A program made the position numbers and the translations under genes. Of a stretch of DNA of 64,000 nucleotides, positions 47,577-57,296 are shown piece after piece. This DNA comes from Methylobacter sp. KS41 (GTDB lineage Bacteria; Pseudomonadota; Gammaproteobacteria; Methylococcales; Methylomonadaceae): assembly GCA_002862125.1 (NCBI GenBank), contig PHSP01000001.1:1336501-1400500 (forward strand). Direction: 5' to 3'. Positions within the stretch are counted from its first letter, which is position 1. Each line of letters begins with the position of its first letter. A model generated the notes under the pieces. That model searched no databases and was not told the DNA's origin. It worked only from the letters and a program-made list of their open reading frames with translations.

Positions 47577-47648
47577 ATTGTTGTGTTCCCAAAAATTCCT
47601 ATTGTCTGATCTGCTTCTTATTTAAAGAGCTTCATTAATCACCCCGCC

Positions 47649-49076
47649 TCAACGCTCGAGATAAACTTCCAAACGGCCTTCCCGCACCGCCTGCACCAAG
47701 GCCTTATAATCCTTCTCGTTCTGGTCGGCGTAACTTTCAGAAAAATCCGCCAGCGCTTCATCGAAATCTTCTTTTTTGCCGAGGTAGCCTGCGATTTTCG
47801 CGGCATCACCGGAACGGGCATGAGCGCGCGCCAGCGCCCAGCCGCAAGCTTCGGCGTACTGATTCATGATCTCTGGACCGAACAGCTCGACCAGCGGCTT
47901 GATTTTCATGTCGCGCATTTGCCGGATATAGAAGTGCCCCTTCTCCGTCGCTGTCCAACCGAGAAAGATGTCGCTGGCCGACTGCATCATCCGTTGCCCC
48001 ATCACCACGCGCTGCCCATGATTCGGGTAAACGCTTTGTCCGGCATAAGGCTCCAGCACCGAAGCACGCGCTTCCTTGACCTGCAGGAACAACGGATCGT
48101 CCGCGCCGCCCATCAACAGCATTATGGCGCAACGGGTGCCAACACTGCCCACCCCGACCACTTTCCCGGCTATGTCCTTGAATTCATAACGATCCAGCAA
48201 TAGCCGCCGGTCCTCCGCAAGCGTAGCGCGGTAGCTTTCAAAGGCCTCGCGCACGCGCGCTTCCATTAATGCCGCTTCCTCGCCCTGCATGTGGTAGATT
48301 AACGGCGGATTGTCACGGATTCGATGCGCGCCGCCCTCGAAGGTGACCAGTTCGGGAAAATCCTCATCCAGCACATTGCGGTCGCGAGCCTTGGCGGCAC
48401 GCTTTCTGGCGCGCTGAATAACCGTTTCATCCTCGACATTTTCCAGCAGCGCCTCCGCGTCGATGCTGAAGTACCACACATCGAGCACCCCCATCTTGGC
48501 GAATTCCCGCATGCGCTCGCGGTAGCTGCGTGCGCAAGCCTGCCCCGCCTCGCGCGCTTCGCCGGCGTTAAAACCGTTGTGCCGCCCGGCAACCACAAAG
48601 CTGGCGGCAAGCCGTTTGATATCAAACTCCCAGGGCGCTGGCAGCGTTTCATCAAAGTCGTTAATCGCGAATATCAGCCGCCGTTCCGGGGTAGCGAAAC
48701 TGCCAAAGTTGACCAAGTGACAATCGCCGCAGGCTTGCACGCGAATACCGGTGGACGGCAAACCCGCGAGATCGGCCGCCATAATGGCCGCCGCTCCCCG
48801 GTAAAATGCGAACGGCGATTGCATCATCCGTCCATAGCGGATAGGCAGCAATTCAGGCACCCGGCCGATGCCGGATTCGACCAGCTGATCAATAGGATCG
48901 CGGCGGTTGGCCGGAGCCTGCCACTGCGCGTGGCTAGCCAACGGCACCGCAAGGCGCATCGCCTTGCCTTCGTCCTTGCGATCTGCCCGCGAGCGCCGGT
49001 CGACGGCGACCGGCTCAGCAACCTTAATGGGAGCGCTGTCTTTATCAGCGTGTTTTTTGTGAGCGTCTTTTTTCAT
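47649..49076 (-). CDS. DUF2252 protein, copy A
   Basis: 475 residues, cytosolic, with a charged Lys/Asp N-terminus. DUF2252 hallmarks: PIRYGRMMQSPFAFYRGAA, VQACGDCHLVNFG, FAINDFDETLPAPWEFDIKRLAAS and later VGVGSVGTRCA and YIRQMRDMK. The GDxHxxN and DFD stretches recall phosphotransferase (APH/kinase-like) catalytic and metal motifs, but no activity is established. Paralogous to copy B at 50624-52042; each copy follows, in transcription order, a similar multi-span membrane protein gene. Confidence 0.88.
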   Translation of the reverse strand: MKKDAHKKHADKDSAPIKVAEPVAVDRRSRADRKDEGKAMRLAVPLASHAQWQAPANRRDPIDQLVESGIGRVPELLPIRYGRMMQSPFAFYRGAAAIMAADLAGLPSTGIRVQACGDCHLVNFGSFATPERRLIFAINDFDETLPAPWEFDIKRLAASFVVAGRHNGFNAGEAREAGQACARSYRERMREFAKMGVLDVWYFSIDAEALLENVEDETVIQRARKRAAKARDRNVLDEDFPELVTFEGGAHRIRDNPPLIYHMQGEEAALMEARVREAFESYRATLAEDRRLLLDRYEFKDIAGKVVGVGSVGTRCAIMLLMGGADDPLFLQVKEARASVLEPYAGQSVYPNHGQRVVMGQRMMQSASDIFLGWTATEKGHFYIRQMRDMKIKPLVELFGPEIMNQYAEACGWALARAHARSGDAAKIAGYLGKKEDFDEALADFSESYADQNEKDYKALVQAVREGRLEVYLER

Positions 49077-49173
49077 TATTATTTCACTCGATTCAGATTA
49101 CAGTTCGGAGCATTTTGATTAAGTCTCTTCTCAATAGGGATTTAACCAGTATCTGATTATAAAATACAGTAGT

Positions 49174-49203
49174 TTGCAGGGGCGGATTTATCCGCCCCTG
49201 CAA
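49174..49203. repeat. Perfect REP-type palindrome
   Basis: Fourteen-base arms TTGCAGGGGCGGAT and ATCCGCCCCTGCAA around TT. Located between DUF2252 copy A and the membrane protein gene upstream of it. The core matches half of the nested hairpin at 12918-12961. No U-run follows, so an intrinsic terminator is less likely than a dispersed REP. Confidence 0.6.
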
Positions 49204-49256
49204 GATAACAACTAGTCAGGCTTTCCTTACGTTGAAACCACGTTAAATTTTTTTCA

Positions 49257-50444
49257 TCATAACAAAATCGCAAACAATCGCTTTACTATTTCTTCCAGGG
49301 AAATCATCGTCAAGGTCAGCGGCAGCAATGGCGCCAGCGCAGCGATAGCGGTCTGCAGAACGACGTTCTTGCCGAACGGAAATGGCCGCATACTTTTAAC
49401 CACCTCAAAGCTCCCCGCCAAGTCATTCAGGGATTGAATATCCCCGGTGCCGACCAGCGGTTCATCGAGCGGCGCTCCGCCGCGCAGCCATTTCTGGTCA
49501 AAGCCCTCAACGTAGCGGCTTGCCAGTGCGCCATACTCTAGCAAACCTTGACGTTTGGCTTGCGCCAGACGGGGGGCGAACACGCACAAAGGGCCGAGTA
49601 CGAGCAACAACAAAAAAACTACGGCGGCCACGATCTCCGGCTTAAAGTCCAGCAGCGTCTCGCCCGCATAAAAAATATGGCTGGCGATATTGCCGGCTAG
49701 CAAAGCGCCTTGAGACAGCAGCAACGGCATAAAAGCAGCCGCGCTGGCCCCGAGAAAACCGAGTCCCGCGGCGCGGTCTGGATGTGTCGGCACGAGATGC
49801 AAATCCAGCCGGGAAACCTGCCACAGAGCCCGCGCCCAGATAAAGATGCGGAAATACCAGCGTAACAACAGGAACTGAAAAACCGGAATGCTGACATAGG
49901 CGTACCAATACCCTGCTGGAGAAGAATGGCGATGCCCATCGACGATGGCCGCATACCAGGTGGCCGAGTCCAGTGCCTGACTTAACCATAGGTAATGTCC
50001 AACCGTCAATACCAGGATAATCAGCGAAACCTCAATCGCCACCGAATTGCGCAGACGCATCGCGGAGCCGATAATAGCTTCAAACGCCGTGAGGGATGGC
50101 GGGGGAACGATCCCGCGTTCGACAAATTGCCGGACAATCCGCCTCATCCGCTGGTGGACCACGAGCTCAGCTACCAATAGTAATGGCAGAGCTACCAGAA
50201 AGCGGACGTGAGCATCCACGTCATAAAAAAACGGGACTTTAATAGCGCCGCCTACCGCGTTACCGGACAATACCGAAATCACCAGCAGCGGCAGCCAGGC
50301 AAACAGGGAAATGGCGATCACTCTACGCTTGAGCAAATCAAGCGTACCGGTGGTTAGCCGCGCTCGGATGAAAAAGTGAAAAAGCGGACCGCCCAGCACC
50401 AGGGAGAAGTCATCGGGCTCTTTTCTGTCGGGTGAATAATTCAT
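49257..50444 (-). CDS. Multi-span membrane protein paired with DUF2252, copy A
   Basis: 395 residues with about six transmembrane segments (near 43-62, 84-104, 130-155, 180-200, 230-255, 270-300) and a last hydrophobic stretch near the C-terminus. Conserved loops shared with copy B are KVPFFYDVDAHVRFLVALPL, EAIIGSAMRLRNSV and LGPLCVFAPRLAQAKRQGL. No known family recalled. GGAAACGCA precedes the ATG. Its position next to DUF2252 in both copies suggests that the two proteins act together. Confidence 0.8.
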   Translation of the reverse strand: MNYSPDRKEPDDFSLVLGGPLFHFFIRARLTTGTLDLLKRRVIAISLFAWLPLLVISVLSGNAVGGAIKVPFFYDVDAHVRFLVALPLLLVAELVVHQRMRRIVRQFVERGIVPPPSLTAFEAIIGSAMRLRNSVAIEVSLIILVLTVGHYLWLSQALDSATWYAAIVDGHRHSSPAGYWYAYVSIPVFQFLLLRWYFRIFIWARALWQVSRLDLHLVPTHPDRAAGLGFLGASAAAFMPLLLSQGALLAGNIASHIFYAGETLLDFKPEIVAAVVFLLLLVLGPLCVFAPRLAQAKRQGLLEYGALASRYVEGFDQKWLRGGAPLDEPLVGTGDIQSLNDLAGSFEVVKSMRPFPFGKNVVLQTAIAALAPLLPLTLTMISLEEIVKRLFAILL

Positions 50445-50623
50445 TGCGTTTCCAGTCTTTAGGATTAAGTTGTTTCCGAAATAGAAGGTAGTCTAAAAAA
50501 TATGTCTTAATCAGGGTTAATCTCATGCGGCCGTCTTGTTTTATTAGCCGATGCTGCTGGGGTGTGTTACCTGGGCCTTGCGCTACCCATTGTAGTAACG
50601 CGCAGATGCTTAAGTGATTTTTA

Positions 50624-52042
50624 TCACAGATCTTCCTCGATGATCGCCTTCACCCGGCCGGAGTCGACGGCCTGCACCAACGCCGCATGATCGCGCACGG
50701 TCTGGTCCGCGTAGGCCAAGGCAAACTCGCCAAGCGCCTGGTCGAAGCTGTCCGCTTTGCCCAAATAGCCGCTGATCGCCGCCGCATCGCCCGAGCGCGC
50801 ATGTGCGCGGGCCAAGGTCCAGCCGCATAATTGAGCATAAAGGTGAAAATTCTGGATTGTACCGCCTTCGATCGGGGCGGACATTTTCATGTCGCGCAGC
50901 TGGCGCACGTAGAAGTCGCGGCCATTACCAGACCGCGCCCAACCCAAAAAGATGTCGCTGGACGATTGCATCAGCCGTTGCCCCATCACCACGCGCTGCG
51001 CGTGATTGTCATAGCGGCTTGCACCGGCATAGGGTTCCAAAACCGAGGGGCTGGCTTCCTTGACCTGAAGCAACAATGGGTGGTTTTCCATGGAGAAAAA
51101 CAGCATGACGGAACAGCGCGTGCCGACGCTGCCGATGCCGACGATTTTAAACGCATAATCTTCCAGGCGGTAGCGGTCAAACAGCACCCGGCGCTCATCG
51201 GAAAGCGATTGCCGATAGGCTTCAAGCCCGTCGCGGACTCTCTTTTCTGTCTCTTCGTCATCGCTATGAAAGAGTACCGGCGGCTGGTCGACCAATCGGT
51301 GGCGGCCGCCGACCGCCGTGGTAAGTTTGGGTACGAGATAATCGGCAATACGTTCATGCGCCTTCGCAATTATCTTCTCGCGTTGTTTTCTAATTTTTGC
51401 ATCGGGCGACAGCGCAATGATCGTTTCGGCGTCCAGACGGTCGTACCAGATTTCCAGCGGATTCATCTTGGAATACTCGCGCAATTTTTCCCGGTACGCC
51501 CTGACGCATTCGACGGCAACGGCTTGGGCGCCCTTGTCGCTGTACCGTTCGTCGCGGACGGCGACCGCAAAACTGGCCGCCAGGCGTTTGATATCCCACT
51601 CCCAGGGAGCGGGCAAAGTTTCGTCGAAATCGTTGACGTCGAATATCAAATTGCGTTCGGGGGTAGCGAACAGGCCGAAATTCAGCAGATGGCAGTCGCC
51701 GCAGGCTTGCACTCGCAGGCCGGTGGTTGGCGTAAACGACAGATCGTACGCCATGAGCCCGGCGGAACCGCGCAGGAAGGTGAAGGGGCTGCGCAACATG
51801 CGCCCATAGCGGATCGGCACCAGTTCCGGCATGCGGCCCTGATTGGATGCTTCCAGAATATCGATGGGGTCCTGGCGGTTTGCCGGCGCGGCCCATCCGG
51901 CGTGGCTGGCGCGCAGCACTTTCTCGCGCAGCAGTTTGCCGTCGGCGATACGCTCCTCGCGCGAACGAAATTTTACTTTTGAATCATCCGTCAAAGCTGA
52001 TGCGACTTCCGGATTATTGTTTTTTTCCTTGTTGGTGGTCAT
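50624..52042 (-). CDS. DUF2252 protein, copy B
   Basis: 472 residues. The same motifs as copy A: PIRYGRMLRSPFTFLRGSA, VQACGDCHLLNFG, NDFDETLPAPWEWDIKRLAAS, VGIGSVGTRCS, YVRQLRDMK. By eye more than half of the residues agree with copy A. GGAG stands 7 bases before the ATG. A six-copy 10-bp tandem repeat lies 54 bases upstream of the start, in the promoter region, so expression could vary with repeat number. Confidence 0.88.
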   Translation of the reverse strand: MTTNKEKNNNPEVASALTDDSKVKFRSREERIADGKLLREKVLRASHAGWAAPANRQDPIDILEASNQGRMPELVPIRYGRMLRSPFTFLRGSAGLMAYDLSFTPTTGLRVQACGDCHLLNFGLFATPERNLIFDVNDFDETLPAPWEWDIKRLAASFAVAVRDERYSDKGAQAVAVECVRAYREKLREYSKMNPLEIWYDRLDAETIIALSPDAKIRKQREKIIAKAHERIADYLVPKLTTAVGGRHRLVDQPPVLFHSDDEETEKRVRDGLEAYRQSLSDERRVLFDRYRLEDYAFKIVGIGSVGTRCSVMLFFSMENHPLLLQVKEASPSVLEPYAGASRYDNHAQRVVMGQRLMQSSSDIFLGWARSGNGRDFYVRQLRDMKMSAPIEGGTIQNFHLYAQLCGWTLARAHARSGDAAAISGYLGKADSFDQALGEFALAYADQTVRDHAALVQAVDSGRVKAIIEEDL

Positions 52043-52095
52043 GTCATTACTCCCATTAAATCAAAACTATTCTTGTCTTTAAAATATGGATCATT

Positions 52096-52155
52096 GTAAC
52101 GCGAGGTAACGCGAGGTAACGCGAGGTAACGCGAGGTAACGCGAGGTAACGCGAG
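52096..52155. repeat. 10-bp tandem repeat (GTAACGCGAG x 6)
   Basis: Six perfect head-to-tail copies of GTAACGCGAG (60 bp), 54 bases upstream of the DUF2252 copy B start codon. The unit is close to one helical turn, so each added or lost copy would keep rotational phase while changing spacing by about 34 angstroms. The rest of the 425-bp gap (52043-52467) shows no gene. Confidence 0.95.
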
Positions 52156-52467
52156 CAATTATGCGCTTTATCATGACAACCAGCTACAAGTATTTAGCGC
52201 GGCCATGATGAAAATTTCTTAACCGGAAAGCTTTGGATAAATTGTGCCTGTCTTTCGGTCCGAAACCGGCTAATGGATCGAGCTAATTCTAGTCTGTTTG
52301 TAGATTCATATTTAAAAACCGGAATTAGCTGAAACCAGTCTAACAGCGATATTAATGGTGATCGCTACTAATCAGGCCCCCAGCCATCCACAGAATAAGA
52401 ACCGCCGGTAAGCTTTAAATCAGCCCAAAAGACAGGGTTTCTGTGGCTGGCGGCGAGGGGCGCATGA

Positions 52468-53658
52468 CTAAAACAAAAGCCCAAGCAAGCGCTTAACGAG
52501 GTCTTCCAGTGAAAACATTGTTAAAGTCAGCGGGAATACCGGAGCCAGTGCTGCGATAGCGGTTTTCAGTACAACTGATTTACTGAACGGAAACAGCCGC
52601 ATCGTGTGTATCACTTCAAAGCTGCCCGCCAGATTGTTCAGGGTTTGAATATCCCTAATGCCAACAAGCTGTTCATCTAACGACGATTGGCCGTGCAGCC
52701 ATTTATCATCAATTTCGCGAACGAAGCGGTTCGCCAGATCACCATACTCACTCAAACCCTGCCGTTTGGCTTGCGCCAGGCGAGGGGCGAACACGCATAA
52801 GGGACCGAGTATAAGCAACAACAAAAGCACCACGGCGGCTGCGAGCTCCATTTTAAAGTCAGGCAATGACTTGCCCTGATAAAAAATGTAGTTGGCGATC
52901 TGACCGGCAAGTAATGCGCCGTGAGCTATTATCAGCGGCCTAAATGCCACCGAGCTTCCTGCCAGAAAATCAAGTCCCGCTGCATGGTCGGGATGCGTCG
53001 GCACCAGATCCAGATCCAGCCGGGATATCTGCCACAGCAACCGCGCCCAGATGAAAATGCGAAAATACCAGCGTATTAACAGGAATTGAAAAACGGGAAT
53101 GCTGACAAAGGCGTACCAATACCCTGCCGGGGAATAATGGTGAAGGCCATCCACGATGGTCGCATACCAGGTGGCCGATTCCAGCGCCACCTGACTTAAC
53201 CATAAATAATGTCCAACCGTCAGCACCAGGACAATCAGCAATGCCTCGATCAGCACCGAATTACGCAGACGCATCGCGGAACCAATAATGGCTTCGAACT
53301 CGGGACGGGCTTGCAGTGGAATGATTTCGCGCACAATAAATTTCCTGATAATCGGCCTGCATCGCAGGTCGACCACAAGCTCCGCGGCCAACAGCAATGG
53401 CAACGCCACCAGAAAGCGGACGTGCGCATCAACATCATAAAAAAATGGGACTTTAACAACGCCGCCTAAGGTCTCGCCGGTCAACTCCGAAAGCGCCAGC
53501 AACGGCAACCAGGTAAACAGGGAAAAGAAAATCACTCGGCGCATGGCCAAACCAAGTACATCTGTACTTAAGCGCGCCCAGATGAGAAGCTGAAAGAGCG
53601 GTCCGCCCAATACTAGGGAAAAGTCATCTTGATGTTCGCTGCCGGGCGAATGGTTCAT
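52468..53658 (-). CDS. Multi-span membrane protein paired with DUF2252, copy B
   Basis: About 396 residues from the ATG at 53658, which aligns with the start of copy A (MNHSPGSEHQDDFSLVLGGP against MNYSPDRKEPDDFSLVLGGP); a further ATG at 53676 is possible. The same six-span layout and loops (KVPFFYDVDAHVRF, EAIIGSAMRLRNSVLIE, LGPLCVFAPRLAQAKRQGL). Roughly two thirds of the residues agree with copy A by eye. With DUF2252 copy B it forms the second half of a tandem duplication. Confidence 0.8.
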   Translation of the reverse strand: MNHSPGSEHQDDFSLVLGGPLFQLLIWARLSTDVLGLAMRRVIFFSLFTWLPLLALSELTGETLGGVVKVPFFYDVDAHVRFLVALPLLLAAELVVDLRCRPIIRKFIVREIIPLQARPEFEAIIGSAMRLRNSVLIEALLIVLVLTVGHYLWLSQVALESATWYATIVDGLHHYSPAGYWYAFVSIPVFQFLLIRWYFRIFIWARLLWQISRLDLDLVPTHPDHAAGLDFLAGSSVAFRPLIIAHGALLAGQIANYIFYQGKSLPDFKMELAAAVVLLLLLILGPLCVFAPRLAQAKRQGLSEYGDLANRFVREIDDKWLHGQSSLDEQLVGIRDIQTLNNLAGSFEVIHTMRLFPFSKSVVLKTAIAALAPVFPLTLTMFSLEDLVKRLLGLLF

Positions 53659-53766
53659 AGAATTTTTAGTCCCCATTGCTGATTATTTTCAGGAAAAAAT
53701 TGTCTGGAAAAGTCAAGATGATGGGCTAAGGAATGGGACACATAACCTGGACAAAAATACATAATG

Positions 53767-53790
53767 TTCAAGTTATGAAATTACCATTCC
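53767..53790. repeat. Dispersed 24-bp motif, second copy
   Basis: Begins TTCAAGTTATGAAATTACC and agrees at 22 of 24 positions with 24767-24790. It ends 14 bases before the hydrolase stop codon boundary (53804). Both copies lie just outside genes in AT-rich DNA. Could be a binding site or a fragment of a larger decayed repeat. Confidence 0.35.
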
Positions 53791-53803
53791 CAAGTATTAA
53801 CTT

Positions 53804-55105
53804 TCACTTAACTTCTTTTACAAACTCACAGCGCTGCTTGATCAGCGGTGACGCGCCCGGATTGCCGATCCCTCTGGCGATCATGGCAACAACACGATCA
53901 TCGGTATCATAACCCACATGGGCTTCCATGGGATTGGCAAGATCGGTCATGCCGAAGGCATCCATGACCTTTGCGATATTGATATTGACATTGGTGATTT
54001 TGGCGCAGAGCCGGGAGTCAATATATTTTTCAGAAAATCCGGGCGGTATTCCATAACTCAATAGATCATTGGGGTCACTAAAGGCGATAATCTCGGTTTC
54101 ATTGAGCATGCGCTTTTTATAATCAGCGCCTTTTGGCTCACAATAACTCGACTCCTTTCCTGCCACTTCGGGAAGCTCACGGCCCAATTGCAACATGGGG
54201 AGCTGGTTGGACAACATGAAAATGGGGAGACGTTTGTTTTGCAATGCCTGAACCGCTTTTGGCGAATAGTTAAATTTATGATTTGAAGAAAGATATTTTT
54301 CAGGGTTTGCCAGCAAGGAAGCAATGCGTTGCGTGCCATCCATGACGATACGGCTACCCAAACTGTGAGAAATAATGACGTAATTATCCCTGGCAATGTG
54401 GCCGGCACTGGAATCGTCCAAACCCATGCAGGTATGCTTGCCGCTTTTTGGAAGCTCCTCCCAATCTTTTGTGGCCATCCAACAGAACGACTGGGCGTAT
54501 GACGCCAGAATAGGCACTCTGCTTTGTCCCAGATAAATAATAGGATCAGGGCCGGTATCATTGCTGAATTTTTTCAACATGCCGTTGATCTTGGCCCTGC
54601 GGAAATCATATTCTCCCGAATTATCGAAGTCCAGCAGCGCTTTTTCTTGCCGGGTTATCTCCGACCAGGTCAGCTCGTAAAAGGTCAGTTCCTGGCCATT
54701 CTGCTCATTAAGCAGGTGTGTTACCCGCAAATTACCCAGATTCTGGCCTGGAAACAAAGGGGCATTCAATTCAATATTTTTCTGGACTCCCGAACGTGAG
54801 TTCAAATTTAATTCCTTGGCCAGTTTCTCCAGGAATTCGGTGGTGTAGCCCGGCTTATGGTCGCCTACGCCATGCACAAACAGTACCTTGGTTTTTCCTC
54901 CTCTTTTGGCCAATTCGGCTTCAATGCCGGGAAATGGTTCGCCCCACACTTGGCATTGCCGGGTATCTTCATTTTCGGTCTTTTCCAGAACGGCTTCCGC
55001 CGCGCCTTTGCCAAGACTTGCGCAGCCGGATAAAAGCATGGCGGCTGCAAGAGATGACAACAGCCATCTGGTTTTTACAGTATAAAATTTAGAGCGTTTA
55101 GTCAT
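53804..55105 (-). CDS. Lipoprotein with alpha/beta-hydrolase features
   Basis: 433 residues. Lipobox AMLLSGCASLG. The mature protein has KVLFVHGVGDHKPGY (oxyanion HG motif), then ISHSLGSRIVMDG, a GxSxG-like nucleophile elbow with serine near residue 247 (SHSLG replaces the first glycine by serine), and a late acidic/histidine region (EAHVGYDTDDRVVAM). Probably a membrane-anchored esterase or lipase-like enzyme; substrate unknown. Four or more cysteines in the mature part may pair. Confidence 0.75.
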   Translation of the reverse strand: MTKRSKFYTVKTRWLLSSLAAAMLLSGCASLGKGAAEAVLEKTENEDTRQCQVWGEPFPGIEAELAKRGGKTKVLFVHGVGDHKPGYTTEFLEKLAKELNLNSRSGVQKNIELNAPLFPGQNLGNLRVTHLLNEQNGQELTFYELTWSEITRQEKALLDFDNSGEYDFRRAKINGMLKKFSNDTGPDPIIYLGQSRVPILASYAQSFCWMATKDWEELPKSGKHTCMGLDDSSAGHIARDNYVIISHSLGSRIVMDGTQRIASLLANPEKYLSSNHKFNYSPKAVQALQNKRLPIFMLSNQLPMLQLGRELPEVAGKESSYCEPKGADYKKRMLNETEIIAFSDPNDLLSYGIPPGFSEKYIDSRLCAKITNVNINIAKVMDAFGMTDLANPMEAHVGYDTDDRVVAMIARGIGNPGASPLIKQRCEFVKEVK

Positions 55106-55235
55106 GGCTTTTTTCCAGCGTTTTGAGAGAGTTATTCATTATGCATATCCATTCCGCTTACCTTTTGGGACAAGATCGTCCATTATCAGAGCTTTTGATT
55201 CTAACATTTGCCCTGGTTTCCATCTTTAAAAATAT

Positions 55236-56249
55236 TCACTGTAACGGCGGCCTCTCAATAGCAGCCCGGATACGCTGCGAAAAATCAGGCGCTTTACCCG
55301 CTTTCAGGGCCAATGGATTAATATAGGCTTGCCGCTGCAATTGATCAAAAGGAATTCGCGCATCCAATCTATCGGATTCATAAAGATACTCCGGCACATA
55401 ACCGCTCAACAGGATCTTCCAGGAAAACGGCGGATGTCCCTTATTAACCAGGGCATTAAACCAGATGTCCGTGGTGCAATTATCCAGCAAGGTGTTATAA
55501 AACGCCGGTTTTTCATGCAGTTCATTGATCTTGCGCAGATATTCCAGGAATAGGCGACGTGCATTTTCTTTGTTCCCTTTTATACGGTAAAGGTAAACCT
55601 CTTCAGGAGGATCCTTGCGATAATTGGTACGCAGACGAATTACATCGCGCTCGTCCGCCACAATATAGACAAGCTCGTACTGCCGGAAAAACCCCTTGAT
55701 CGTGGAATAACCTTCATTCAGCTCTTTGCGGGCTTCTATGGAAACAGCAAGATAATCCGTATCGCCGAAATTGAAACTCAGAATCGTATGGGCAATGGCG
55801 GGTCCCATCCAATAAACGGCAAACAGATCGACGCCTTCAAGCTTATTTAAATCGAATGTTTTGGTGTAATAGGCCGGCTTATAGTCAAATTCACTAAGGT
55901 AATCCACATTACGGATATTATGCACGGTGACGATGTCGCCATTGATTGCGGCATAGGGCAGTTTAGCCGCATCAGCTTGCCATTGCCGCTCATTTGACGG
56001 ACTGACAGCAAACCACCACCCAGTCAATATCGCAACAAACAGAATCGAATAGGCGATCAACAAACGCTTGCGCCAACGCGCAAAGCCCAAACTGACTAAT
56101 GTCACCAGGCCGAACAAGCCGAATACGGCGGCGCCGGACGTCTGGACAATGCTGTTATGGGAATCACCAAAATAAACCGCCAGCACAGCCCATATTGTGG
56201 TTCCAATAAGAGTCAATACAAGCAATGATATCCTGATAAATTTCAGCAT
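55236..56249 (-). CDS. DUF4105 membrane protein
   Basis: 337 residues. Three N-terminal hydrophobic segments (about 5-27, 35-57, 66-84) are followed by a periplasmic domain with SFNFGDTDYLAVSIEAR, YRIKGNKENARRLFLEYL and the DUF4105 signature FYNTLLDNCTTDIW, an NlpC/P60-like cysteine site. Peptidase or amidase activity is therefore conceivable but not shown. Inner-membrane location. Confidence 0.85.
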   Translation of the reverse strand: MLKFIRISLLVLTLIGTTIWAVLAVYFGDSHNSIVQTSGAAVFGLFGLVTLVSLGFARWRKRLLIAYSILFVAILTGWWFAVSPSNERQWQADAAKLPYAAINGDIVTVHNIRNVDYLSEFDYKPAYYTKTFDLNKLEGVDLFAVYWMGPAIAHTILSFNFGDTDYLAVSIEARKELNEGYSTIKGFFRQYELVYIVADERDVIRLRTNYRKDPPEEVYLYRIKGNKENARRLFLEYLRKINELHEKPAFYNTLLDNCTTDIWFNALVNKGHPPFSWKILLSGYVPEYLYESDRLDARIPFDQLQRQAYINPLALKAGKAPDFSQRIRAAIERPPLQ

Positions 56250-56572
56250 GAAAAAACTCTAGCCTTCCTTTAGTTAAAAAAGCATGGACACGGCGCGCGC
56301 AGAGTTTTCAATATCAGGTATCCAGAGATATTTTGTTCCCCCGGCAATCTATAAGTTGACTGAATATTAATGGTATCTATGAGTTTAGAAAGGTCTCAAT
56401 GTAAACACCGCAGAATCGGTTATTACATCATCCAGCTTCCGGCTGGCGATTTGCGCGAACTGTTTGACCTATTGGTCCCTGATACCCTTAGCGGGGCCAT
56501 ACCAGGTCAGCCAGGTTAGATCGGACCGGCATTCTGCATATCGCGATCGGCGAGAAATAAACAGCAGTGAAA
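56250..56572. other. Non-coding gap
   Basis: 323 bp between the DUF4105 gene and the lipoprotein gene upstream of it. No gene, inverted repeat or terminator is apparent. Confidence 0.4.
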
Positions 56573-57235
56573 TCATTTTTTAGCTGGCTTGGTAACCTCG
56601 ATTGATACTGCTCGCGTCAGGCGCGCCACCACTGAGTCTCCCTTCCTGACTTCGTTTAAGCGTTTCACTTCAGGCCCGGCTTTCACTTTTATGACCTTGC
56701 CCTCAGGACCTTTCAATGTTACGTAGCGGGTCTGATAATCGATGCCAACAACTGTGGCTATCACTTCGGCGGTATCAATGGCCGTAAAACCCGGCTTGCC
56801 GCCCAAGGGCGCGCGTCCGACTTCCGTTGCGCGTTCCGCCGCTGGCTTCTCTCCGCCGGTCACAAACAGTTCGACGGTTTCCAGGAACGATGTCCTGACA
56901 TCATCGCCAACGTGAATCCGGGCAAAATTACGAACCTCCGGCCCGCATTTCACCTTGGCCACTTTCCCGTCGGACGATATCAGGGTAACCACCCTCTTTT
57001 TCTTGTCTATGGTTTTGACTTTAGCGCTAACGACAACCAACTCGCCTTCAAGCCCGCCGGGCCTGTCCCCCCGCTGAACTCCAACAGCCTGATCCTGTTC
57101 TGTCAAAACAGGTGGCTCTGCCTCCTGGGATTGCGCCGGGTTATCCCTGCTTCCGGAGCTGGAGCATCCCGATAGCAGCGAGGCGGCAACCAATACGGTA
57201 GAACCTAGGGTCAGCCAATGTCTTTTAATTTTCAT
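56573..57235 (-). CDS. Lipoprotein with two related small beta domains
   Basis: 220 residues. Lipobox LLSGCSSS, a Gln/Glu/Pro linker, then two similar units: VVVSAKVKTIDKKKRVVTLI...KVKCGPEVRNFARIHVGD and EVIATVVGIDYQTRYVTLK...KVKAGPEVKRLNEVRKGD. Each looks like a small OB or SH3-type barrel. Internal duplication is clear by eye. Function unknown. GGTAAAATA precedes the ATG. Confidence 0.75.
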   Translation of the reverse strand: MKIKRHWLTLGSTVLVAASLLSGCSSSGSRDNPAQSQEAEPPVLTEQDQAVGVQRGDRPGGLEGELVVVSAKVKTIDKKKRVVTLISSDGKVAKVKCGPEVRNFARIHVGDDVRTSFLETVELFVTGGEKPAAERATEVGRAPLGGKPGFTAIDTAEVIATVVGIDYQTRYVTLKGPEGKVIKVKAGPEVKRLNEVRKGDSVVARLTRAVSIEVTKPAKK

Positions 57236-57296
57236 TATTTTACCTTATTGATTAGAGAGTTGACTTAAATTTGATGTTTTGAATTTATGACTGGAT

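Noticed and set aside
52096-52155. CRISPR array
   Set aside because: Units are 10 bp and contiguous, without spacers.
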